Assembly: GCA_023398955.1 (NCBI GenBank)
Contig: JAEWRL010000081.1
Coordinates: 1-5,998, forward strand
Direction: 5' to 3'
Length of the DNA stretch: 5,998 bases
DNA from: Pseudomonadota bacterium
GTDB lineage: Bacteria; Myxococcota_A; Polyangia; Polyangiales; Polyangiaceae
In this document: positions 1-5,326 of the stretch, in pieces
Numbering within the stretch: position 1 is the stretch's first letter
Layout of the letters: each line of letters starts with the position of its first letter
The notes under the pieces: generated by a model
Seen by the model: the letters and a program-made list of their open reading frames with translations, nothing else
Database searches by the model: none
What the model was told of the DNA's origin: nothing
Made by a program: the position numbers and the translations under genes

Positions 1-31
1 ACCCACGACGCTCCCCACAGCGCGCACCGAA

Positions 32-62
32 GAGCCGGATGTGCGGCCCACAAGTCCGGTTC
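32..62 (+). ncRNA. group II intron domain V
   Basis: Bases 32-39 pair fully with 55-62 (8 bp, including one G-U), there is a two-base AG bulge on the 3' side at 53-54, and an upper stem of four pairs is formed by 40-43 with 49-52. This is the domain V layout: lower helix, dinucleotide bulge, upper helix. The catalytic triad near the base of the 5' strand is AGC at 33-35, not the CGC usual in class IIC introns. The upper part is short: 4 bp and a 5-base loop (44-48) instead of 5 bp with a GNRA tetraloop, giving 31 instead of about 34 nt. Confidence 0.82.
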
Positions 63-65
63 TGT

Positions 66-98
66 GAGAGGGGTCCCGGGAAACCGGGGCCCCTACTC
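66..98 (+). ncRNA. group II intron domain VI with bulged branch-point A
   Basis: Bases 74-79 pair with 84-89 around a GAAA tetraloop at 80-83, 70-73 pair with 90-93, A69 pairs with U94, and 66-68 pair with 96-98. This leaves a single unpaired adenosine at 95 on the 3' side. That bulged A in a domain VI helix is the lariat branch-point nucleotide of group II introns. It lies three bases after domain V, as expected, and a few bases before the probable 3' splice site. Confidence 0.8.
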
Positions 99-211
99 GG
101 CAAGACCGCGCGGCCGCAGCGACAATGGCGCGAAGAGCCGTCCTTACCGACGCACCGCACTTCGCGAGGACGCGCGAGTTGGGGCAACCCCATTCGACGC
201 CGGGGAAGAGC

Positions 212-301
212 CGGACCTGGTGCTGGCAGAGACGGCGCCCGAGCAGAGTGAGTTGTATTTGCCGGGGAGGTATGAGAGACGGCATTTGGGGGGAATGCTG
301 A
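212..301 (+). repeat. 90-bp direct repeat, copy 1 (shared 5' module)
   Basis: This stretch matches 4161-4250 at 83 of 90 positions without gaps. All seven differences are transitions. In the reading frame of the surrounding gene four of the seven are synonymous and the others are V/A, R/K and E/K. The peptide encoded includes ETAPEQSELYLPG and RRHLGGML. Sequence on both sides of the repeat is unrelated between the copies, so it marks a module placed at the 5' end of two different genes. Confidence 0.9.
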
Positions 302-666
302 GCGCCAAGCGCCAATTCTATCGCTTGCTGTTCGAAGTCGATCGTTCCCATCCCGAATACCCCATCGAGTTCCGCTATCGACTGATGCAGGACGGGACAT
401 CATGGTCTCAGGACAAGGGTACGTCATCAGTGGAGTGGCACGATGACCAGCGGGACCGGCTTGTCTTTAGGTATCCTCCGGCAGGGACGTTCTCGCTGGA
501 GTTGCTCCATGAAGGGCAGTCACCGCTGAGATTGTTTTCACAAATTCCAGCGGAGATACTGGAATCGGCTGCTGGCCCCTCGGCGCGCATCGCGTCCGCG
601 GAGGATCATGTCGATGTGCCTGCCGAGGTCTGTGAGCAGTCACCGCAGTATGAACAGATAGTTTAG
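220..666 (+). CDS. small LysM/carrier-module-like protein, about 148 aa, first gene of the effector unit
   Basis: No family is recognised with confidence. The chosen GTG start at 220 has a purine-rich GGGGAAGAG ten bases upstream (201-209) and puts the shared module at the N-terminus. The frame is open back to base 1, but upstream it crosses intron domains V and VI, so longer starts (for example GTG 64) are unlikely. ATG 295 would give 123 aa. Residues 11-16 (ELYLPG) and the following basic stretch resemble the end of a LysM domain (LLPGD followed by VFVP-like strands) seen in adaptor proteins of type VI and phage-tail-like systems; the next part (IEFRYRLMQDG, about residues 46-56) resembles the beta-strand segment that follows LysM in those proteins (pYtLevDG). 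The C-terminus is acidic and unassigned. No signal peptide or membrane segment is seen. It ends 23 bases before the large effector-like gene, suggesting co-transcription and a loading or adaptor role. That role is inference. Confidence 0.65.
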   Translation: MLAETAPEQSELYLPGRYERRHLGGMLSAKRQFYRLLFEVDRSHPEYPIEFRYRLMQDGTSWSQDKGTSSVEWHDDQRDRLVFRYPPAGTFSLELLHEGQSPLRLFSQIPAEILESAAGPSARIASAEDHVDVPAEVCEQSPQYEQIV

Positions 667-670
667 GTGA

Positions 671-677
671 AGGAAGG
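671..677 (+). promoter_or_regulatory. ribosome binding site of the 895-aa gene
   Basis: AGGAAGG lies 12 bases before the ATG at 690. It supports ATG 690 over the nearby in-frame ATG at 699, which would be 21 bases away. It sits in the 23-base gap after the stop of the upstream gene, so the large gene can be translated independently of it. Confidence 0.55.
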
Positions 678-689
678 CAAGCGTCACAG

Positions 690-3377
690 ATGGCTCAGAT
701 GTCTCCGCACTTTTCGATCGCCGAGTACTGGTCCTACGCCGTAAACGAGCAGGGCGAGCTCGGTGGGCCCTTTGCGCCACAGCCTCGGTACCTCGATTCG
801 GCGGCTCTGGACGGCCGGTACCTGTACGCATTCGGAGAAAGCCTCAGCACACCATCTGGATGGGTGCTGACGGAGCTGTACCACGTCGAGGTTCCAGCGG
901 TCAGCGTGGCGCCTATGCTGCGCCCAGCGATTAGCAGCCCGGACCCCGACGGTGTACCGGCGTGGGGCGAGTTGGTTCCCAGTATCCAATTACCTCAGGC
1001 CGTGGATGGCGGCGTGGAGAACCGCAAGTACTTCTTCGTGCTGACCCGCTTTCCGCTGCGGCCCGAGACGATTGCGGCACTGGCCCAGAAGAAGCCGGCG
1101 ATTCTGCCGACGGTGGAGTTGCTCCCAGCAGGCCCGCACTTCCGCTACCTGGTGTCTGGGCCCACGGGGCAACTGGAGTACACGACGGCAGCTGCAGCAG
1201 ACGGGGTGCGCGTGCTCTTGGTTGCCGATCCGTATACGATTGGCAGGCACCTGGCAGATTCGCTGGAGCATGCCTGCAATCGAGTGCTCAAGTACACGCT
1301 GCCGGACGCCGCTGATACGCCGCAGGAGCGAGTCGAGGCTGAGCGGCGGACGCGCTTGGCCGTGCTGGCCCATCAGATAGCCGCGCTGCGGGAGGCCGGG
1401 GTGGACGCCAACAGCAGGCTGCGCACCGGACCTCGCGGCGGGCTGCTGCTGGATGAAACGCTAGAGGACCTGGACCCCAACGGGCAGGGAGAGCTGGGGC
1501 AGCGTCGGCGACAGCGAGAGCGCTACGCACGGGCGATTCTGGCATGGACCTCGAGCGATCTGTGGGAGCGCCTGCACGAGGATGCCAGTCACACGCCTGA
1601 CCGAGCCCAGCAGTATTATGCCGAGCACCTTCGAGCGTCGGCGCGGTGCCTGGAGCGCCTGCCGGAAACCGAGGTGGGCGAAGCGTTTCTGATGCGTCTG
1701 TACGAGATCAACCTTCCGCCACGGGGCAGTCGTCCCGCTCCAACGAGCTCGAATGAGTTCGTTGTTCAGGAGTTCTTGTTCACCGAGGAGCGCTTGGCAT
1801 CCTCGTGGCAGGAGCCCGTTGCAATACAAGTAGGTCGCGGACTTTTCACCCTGCATCTGCAGACAGCCAAGGTGATGGCAGCATATGCTATGCGGTGGCT
1901 GGACGACTGGTTTCAGCTCCGGATGGCTACCGGAATGCAAACCTGGGCGAGCGTACCATGGGAGAGTGCGGCTGGTTGGACCGCGTACCGCTGGGCATAC
2001 TATCTGCGCAATACGGTCGACTTAGACGAGGTAGTAGTGAACGGAAAACCTCGGATGGTCGCGTGGGTCGATGTTGGCGGCCGGACAACGCTGCGGGTGC
2101 TCGAGCTGGAGCTAGACTGGGATGCCGGGGAATGGCAGAGCCGGCTTCAAGCGAATACTCCGAATTTCGCTCTGCTTGGCACATCGCTGAACCTGCTTGG
2201 AGTTGTCTTCTCTTCGCTCGCTTTCGCGGAAGCGCTCGAAGGTCGGCGAGACCCCGCTCTACCGGTGCTAAGAGCGAGCGCTGCCTACGCGTCGCTTGCG
2301 ACTGACCCGTGGGTGATGGCGCTGTTCTCGAGGCTGAATGGGGTGCGAGGAGGGGAAACGGGGCTTCGCGCGGCTCGGTGGTTGGGGGTTGGGGGGGCTC
2401 TGCTTGGAGCAGTCGCGTCTGGGTACGCCGCAGTCATCGCCTGGGACGACGATGGTGAAGGCGATGTGGCTCTGGCGGAGGGCACAGCGACAGTGGGCGG
2501 GCTGCTTGTGGCGTGGGCGGGGCTAGCACCACTGGCGGGGTTGTCGGGACCGCCCGGATGGATTGTCATCGGCGGTTTTGGCCTCATGGTGCTTGGTTCC
2601 CTTGCTGCCGCATGGCTCGTCGATACCCCCATCGAGAACATGATTGAGCACAGCTACTTCGGCACCAAGCAGGGCCAACCACACAATGCTCCCGCCGTCG
2701 CACTATGCACCGGCCGCAGCTTCTCTGCCTGGGCTGGCGATACGCCTGAAGTCCTGGATAGGCAGATACGCGCCTTAGAGAACTTCACCTGGGGATTCTT
2801 GGTGCAGGGACAGGATATCCTTACAGAAGACCCGAATGGCATCGGCTACCCGGTGGTGCGGCTGACGCCGCAACGGCTGACGACCCGCAGCTACTTCGAG
2901 GTAGAGGCAGAGCTCTGGTGGGGTACTCGCAGTCAGCGTCTACAGGCGCGTGCTCACGGCATGCTACGGCTGCACGTCGGTGATCGCTCCGCTGTGCGTG
3001 CGGAGCCTATCAGCGGAGATCCGTTCGAGCTGGTCGCGCTACCGTTCCAAGGGAGCAATGTCGCGGTCCTCTCGCGAGGCGTTCTTCAGGGCAGGCATAC
3101 AGTGGTGTGGGTCATTGCACCAGCCGCGGCGTTGCGGTCGCAACTCACTGGCCTTCATCTCACCTCGGCACGTCTGGCAATCCGACTGCACACCGTTGGC
3201 GACGCGCCGTTCAACTTCGACGGTCAGCAGGGCGATCAGTTGCTCGTGCCAGCTCCCGAGCCGGGCATGTCCTTCATGTTTCTCGACTACTCGCTCGTGC
3301 GAGCTCCGGCCAATCCACAGCCGGTGTTTGGGGCCCTCAATCAGGATCCGGTCTCTTCGATCGACGTGTATCCCTAA
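690..3377 (+). CDS. VasX/BTH_I2691-like putative membrane-targeting type VI effector, 895 aa
   Basis: The protein is probably a pore-forming type toxin delivered by a contractile secretion system; this is inferred from layout and motifs. Residues 1 to about 70 include short aromatic strands (RYLYAF, GWVLTELYHVEV) like the N-terminal region of VasX-type proteins. Near residues 172-195 a segment VRVLLVADPYTIGRHL matches the family pattern of a hydrophobic strand, then DP-x-G/I and an L-rich helix. A long charged, helical middle (about 210-330) follows. Hydrophobic segments lie at about 493-515, 564-585, 599-618 and 624-644, separated by an acidic loop (DDDGEGDVALAEG, 586-598). The last is followed by DTPIENMIEHSYFGT, similar to the DTP-x-E-x-W/I-C-x-F/W-G signature after the membrane segments in these effectors. 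The C-terminal 200 residues look beta-rich. No signal peptide is seen. The gene is preceded by the small module gene and overlaps the - strand membrane protein gene by 41 bases. Pieces of a paralogue lie downstream. Coding status is near certain; the family call is moderate, with 'unclassified multi-TM protein' as the alternative. Confidence 0.8.
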   Translation: MAQMSPHFSIAEYWSYAVNEQGELGGPFAPQPRYLDSAALDGRYLYAFGESLSTPSGWVLTELYHVEVPAVSVAPMLRPAISSPDPDGVPAWGELVPSIQLPQAVDGGVENRKYFFVLTRFPLRPETIAALAQKKPAILPTVELLPAGPHFRYLVSGPTGQLEYTTAAAADGVRVLLVADPYTIGRHLADSLEHACNRVLKYTLPDAADTPQERVEAERRTRLAVLAHQIAALREAGVDANSRLRTGPRGGLLLDETLEDLDPNGQGELGQRRRQRERYARAILAWTSSDLWERLHEDASHTPDRAQQYYAEHLRASARCLERLPETEVGEAFLMRLYEINLPPRGSRPAPTSSNEFVVQEFLFTEERLASSWQEPVAIQVGRGLFTLHLQTAKVMAAYAMRWLDDWFQLRMATGMQTWASVPWESAAGWTAYRWAYYLRNTVDLDEVVVNGKPRMVAWVDVGGRTTLRVLELELDWDAGEWQSRLQANTPNFALLGTSLNLLGVVFSSLAFAEALEGRRDPALPVLRASAAYASLATDPWVMALFSRLNGVRGGETGLRAARWLGVGGALLGAVASGYAAVIAWDDDGEGDVALAEGTATVGGLLVAWAGLAPLAGLSGPPGWIVIGGFGLMVLGSLAAAWLVDTPIENMIEHSYFGTKQGQPHNAPAVALCTGRSFSAWAGDTPEVLDRQIRALENFTWGFLVQGQDILTEDPNGIGYPVVRLTPQRLTTRSYFEVEAELWWGTRSQRLQARAHGMLRLHVGDRSAVRAEPISGDPFELVALPFQGSNVAVLSRGVLQGRHTVVWVIAPAAALRSQLTGLHLTSARLAIRLHTVGDAPFNFDGQQGDQLLVPAPEPGMSFMFLDYSLVRAPANPQPVFGALNQDPVSSIDVYP

Positions 3378-3780
3378 CGTGATGCTCCAGGCTGTTTACC
3401 TGATCATGCCTCGATGCGGCTCGAGCCTGAGCTAGGGCTTTGCGGATCGCAAAGAAGACTGCCACCCATGCTCCCAGATAAATCAGTACAGGCGCGGCGA
3501 GTCGAACTGGAAGTCTGGCGATGTCACGGCTGCTGGGGCCACCGAAGTCGCTGGTGAATTTCCACCAGATATACACCGCCGCGCCAACTCCACTCACGGC
3601 CAAGGCGGAGCCGATGAACAGAATCGTCTCCCCGACAGTTCGCCCGTGCGGCAACTTCTCATCCCATACTGAGCAGGGCCTGGTTCTCGCCGCGTCCGCA
3701 CGCATGTCGCCATTGGGTGTGGCCTCCGACGGCGAGGGCGACGTCATCGTCTCGGGCTGCGGGTGTTCTTCGTCGACCAT
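3337..3780 (-). CDS. small two-TM membrane protein, candidate immunity protein
   Basis: This - strand frame encodes about 147 aa from ATG 3780. A Pro/Ser-rich, acidic hydrophilic N-terminus (about 1-50) is followed by two clear membrane segments, ETILFIGSALAVSGVGAAVY (about 51-70) and VRLAAPVLIYLGAWVAVFFA (about 92-111). A short loop containing KFTSDFGGPSSRD separates them, and the tail is basic (RKALAQARAASRH and RDTRRSKRPDPD). The positive charge flanking the second segment fits the inside-positive rule. ATG 3816 and ATG 3747 are alternative starts; a weak GGGAA upstream favours 3780. The gene is convergent with the 895-aa gene and overlaps its last 41 bases. Immunity proteins against membrane-active type VI effectors are usually small integral membrane proteins next to the toxin gene, so immunity is a reasonable guess, but they are normally co-directional. 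No homologue is recognised. The + strand frame here is an implausible shadow with no domain. Confidence 0.6.
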   Translation of the reverse strand: MVDEEHPQPETMTSPSPSEATPNGDMRADAARTRPCSVWDEKLPHGRTVGETILFIGSALAVSGVGAAVYIWWKFTSDFGGPSSRDIARLPVRLAAPVLIYLGAWVAVFFAIRKALAQARAASRHDQVNSLEHHVRDTRRSKRPDPD

Positions 3781-3847
3781 GGCTTGGCTGTTCCCGGGTA
3801 AGGAGACTTCGTACATCCTCGCGCAGCGGGCCGGAACATGCAAGTAG

Positions 3848-4060
3848 CACCACCATAGCGAAAACCCCACAGCCGGCGCGCTTGTCTTCCCCTGCCCCGC
3901 GCAGCGCCCGCTGCTCGGAGATGGAAAGTGCCAACCTGCGCTTGCAGCCGCCGTATGGACACGGGACGGTGAAGACGATGTGGCACTGGCGGAGGGCACA
4001 GGAGCCGTTGGGGGGTTGCTCATGGCACGGGCGGGGCTTGCCAGTTTCGGGACTCCGCGT
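3848..4060 (+). pseudogene. fragment of a VasX-like effector paralogue (membrane-segment region)
   Basis: Bases 3965-4038 match 2451-2524 of the 895-aa gene in direct orientation at roughly 80 percent. In the same frame they encode DGEDDVALAEG and GGLLMARAGLA, against DGEGDVALAEG and GGLLVAWAGLA in the intact protein. The similarity can be followed back at protein level to about 3944 (AAAVW against YAAVIAW). The frame opens after a TAG at 3845 and runs on, through unrelated sequence, into the downstream gene. The rest of the effector (N-terminus, other membrane segments, tail) is absent, so this is a remnant. A GTG at 3980 could formally start a longer version of the downstream ORF, but it lies inside this remnant. 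Confidence 0.75.
3855..3887. repeat. 33-bp direct repeat, copy 1
   Basis: It matches 4128-4160 at 30 of 33 positions. On the - strand the differences are two synonymous changes and one W/R change within RQARRL-x-GFRY, whereas on the + strand all three change the residue. This suggests that the - strand was the ancestral coding strand. The copies flank the direct effector fragment and most of the inverted fragment. Confidence 0.8.
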
Positions 4061-4071
4061 GAGGAACGATC

Positions 4072-4160
4072 ACCCACACCACCGTGTGTCTCCCCTGCCG
4101 GAAGCCTCGCGAGAGGACCGCGACATTATAGCGGAAACCCCGCAGCCGCCGCGCTTGTCT
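4072..4160 (-). pseudogene. inverted fragment of a VasX-like effector paralogue (C-terminal region)
   Basis: Bases 4072-4127 are the reverse complement of 3057-3112 in the 895-aa gene at 48 of 56 positions. The - strand encodes NVAVLSRGFRQGRHTVVWVI, against NVAVLSRGVLQGRHTVVWVI in the intact protein. On its 5' side (- strand) the fragment continues into RQARRLRGFRY, carried by the 33-bp repeat, which the intact effector does not contain. It therefore derives from a divergent paralogue, not from the neighbouring gene itself. It lies immediately beside, and in opposite orientation to, the direct fragment at 3944-4041. It has no start, no complete domain and no ribosome binding site. Confidence 0.8.
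4128..4160. repeat. 33-bp direct repeat, copy 2
   Basis: This is the partner of 3855-3887 (30/33 identical). It ends exactly where the 90-bp module begins (4161), so its right edge coincides with a breakpoint between the inverted effector remnant and the second cassette. In - strand frame it encodes RQARRLRGFRY, joined directly to the effector C-terminal fragment. Confidence 0.8.
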
Positions 4161-4250
4161 CGGACCTGGCGTTGGCAGAGACGGCGCCCGAGCAGAGCGA
4201 GTTGTATTTGCCGGGGAAGTATAAGAGACGACATTTGGGGGGGATGCTGA
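4161..4250 (+). repeat. 90-bp direct repeat, copy 2 (shared 5' module)
   Basis: It is 83/90 identical to 212-301 with only transition differences. Here it forms the 5' end of the second cassette's first gene. The homology stops a few bases after the internal ATG (4244), where the two genes become unrelated at DNA level although both continue with a similar beta-strand-like segment at protein level. Confidence 0.9.
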
Positions 4251-5326
4251 CGGTGCGGAGGACCAATGTTCGGATCTGGCTTCTCGATCAGATGTGGAAA
4301 CGGATCGGTGGCGCTCCATACACCCTGCGCATGGACGGCATCGTGCGGACTGGCACGGCCACTCCTGAGGGTGCGCTCGAGGAATTGGATGTGCCGTGCG
4401 TGGAGAGCTGTGAGGTCGAGTGGAGTGGGGCACCCGAGTCAGATGGCGTTGCTGTGCAGGGAGAGAGCCTCAAGTTTAGTAGGGTGCTGCGCTTCGCAGA
4501 GTTATCGCCGGAAGAGCGCAGGGCGCGCCGGCAACTGGACAATCTCGGCTATGGAGACGGTGATGTGGATGCGGGACTCGAGGCCTTTTCGAGCGACTAC
4601 TATCCCGGCACGGTCGAGCGTCTCTTCCGCGACTTCAAAGTGCGAGGGATTGGCTATCGCCTGGGGCGCCAGTGGGTGCCGCCCAATCTACGGCCGCGCC
4701 ACCCGCGAACGCACCACCTACTAAACCCCACGGCGGTCGAGCCATACCCGACCCTGGAACACTTCCTTTGGCTGAGCATTGCGCACCAGGCGGAGGCGGA
4801 ATGCCACGTGATAGCAGCCGCTTTTCGTCTGGCCTGTCGAGCGACCGGCGTAGGCGGCGCGATGGACGTCGGCTACATGATGCCTCTGCCCGGACGTCTC
4901 GAGCAGCCCCCAAGCTACCCACGGCGCTCCGACCGGCTCAAGGGAAGGCTCAACCAGCAGACAGTGCGTAGAGGTGGAGGTGTTCTTGCGTTCTTCGATG
5001 CACACGGACAGGCTAACGAGTTCGAGGGCGTCGTGACGTACAATCGAGCGCTGTACGCGATTGGTGATGCGATCTTTGACAGGTTTCGCAGTGATGTGGC
5101 CGGCACATCTGCCGAGGACCTGAACGCGAGTGACTATTTCACCTTCCGACGTACGCCGCCGAGCGGCGAGACACGCTCGGCGATCCTCGACGAGTCCGCA
5201 GGGAGCTTCGACCTTGCGTTTGTCGATGGCGAAGGTCACATCCTGCCCGAGCAATACCCGTGGTCGGCCATGCCGGATGGGCACCCGCACATGCTGAGGG
5301 ATCAACCGTTCCGATGGGAAGACTAA
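4172..5326 (+). CDS. shared-module protein with degenerate peptidoglycan-binding-like region and unassigned C-terminal domain, about 384 aa
   Basis: The frame is open from 3848, but everything before 4161 is effector debris, so the start is placed at TTG 4172 inside the shared module; ATG 4244 (360 aa) is the main alternative. Residues 11-16 are ELYLPG as in the first cassette's small protein. About residues 33-56 (VRIWLLDQMWKRIGGAPYTLRMDG) match the strand pattern 'lrvlD-x-x-G-x-P-x-x-GapYtLevDG' that follows LysM domains in type VI or phage-tail-like adaptor proteins. About residues 119-139 (RRQLDNLGYGDGDVDAGLEAF) follow the peptidoglycan-binding pattern 'q-x-RLNNLGY-x-x-G-x-vDG...AL-x-aF', but several loop residues are missing. 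The C-terminal part (about 165-384) is not recognised. It contains AECHVIAAAFRLACRATG (Cys211, Cys222), loosely like the Cys helix of transglutaminase/papain-like enzymes, and ANEFEGVVTYNRALYAIGDAIFD further on; the expected His is not where it should be, so an enzyme call is not supported. The gene overlaps the next one by 13 bases, so translation is probably coupled. Confidence 0.78.
   Translation: MAETAPEQSELYLPGKYKRRHLGGMLTVRRTNVRIWLLDQMWKRIGGAPYTLRMDGIVRTGTATPEGALEELDVPCVESCEVEWSGAPESDGVAVQGESLKFSRVLRFAELSPEERRARRQLDNLGYGDGDVDAGLEAFSSDYYPGTVERLFRDFKVRGIGYRLGRQWVPPNLRPRHPRTHHLLNPTAVEPYPTLEHFLWLSIAHQAEAECHVIAAAFRLACRATGVGGAMDVGYMMPLPGRLEQPPSYPRRSDRLKGRLNQQTVRRGGGVLAFFDAHGQANEFEGVVTYNRALYAIGDAIFDRFRSDVAGTSAEDLNASDYFTFRRTPPSGETRSAILDESAGSFDLAFVDGEGHILPEQYPWSAMPDGHPHMLRDQPFRWED

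Larger units (their letters stand above)
1..102 (+). mobile_element. 3' end of a group II intron (partial; body off the left edge)
   Basis: The first 100 or so bases end with two successive hairpins in the order and spacing of group II intron domains V and VI, followed by the pyrimidine-rich CTACTC context typical of bacterial intron 3' ends. Group II introns are self-splicing retroelements whose reverse transcriptase/maturase is encoded in domain IV, just upstream of domain V, so an RT gene is expected off the left edge. The 3' splice site should fall at about 101-103, a few bases after the bulged A at 95. The last bases (CGGC) do not give the usual terminal AY, so either the exact junction differs slightly or the copy is mildly degenerate. 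No RT coding is visible in the 31 bases before domain V. Structure is seen in sequence; element identity is from family knowledge. Confidence 0.8.

Noticed and set aside
1..219. Open reading frame running from the window start through intron domains V and VI into the 148-aa gene
   Set aside because: The frame is open by chance in GC-rich sequence; domains V and VI are structured RNA and the translated peptide there is low-complexity Arg/Pro/Gly. The protein start is better placed at GTG 220.
3418..3427. Perfect 10-bp palindrome GGCTCGAGCC after the effector stop as a terminator
   Set aside because: Arms of five bases with no loop and no T-run; lies inside the - strand gene. Not enough for a terminator call.
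3659..3934. 91-aa - strand ORF with a lipoprotein-like MVVLLACSG stretch
   Set aside because: The apparent lipobox arises at the edge of the 33-bp repeat, the downstream part overlaps the two-TM gene in another frame, and there is no recognisable ribosome binding site or domain.
3980..4171. GTG 3980 as the start of the second cassette's module gene (448 aa)
   Set aside because: The 64 extra residues are made of an effector membrane-segment remnant and the antisense of an inverted effector remnant, so they are not a plausible N-terminus.
4020..4433. 137-aa - strand ORF containing the effector C-terminal peptide
   Set aside because: Only the part matching the effector tail is meaningful; the rest is antisense to the 90-bp module and the module gene. 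Treated as a pseudogene fragment.
4916..4933. Similarity of this stretch to the first 18 bases of the window (ACCCACG-CGCTCC)
   Set aside because: Too short and not extended on either side; consistent with chance at this base composition.
4721..5305. 194-aa - strand ORF antisense to the module gene
   Set aside because: Arg-rich, no domain, and lies entirely opposite a gene with recognisable motifs and coupled downstream gene; a GC-driven shadow.
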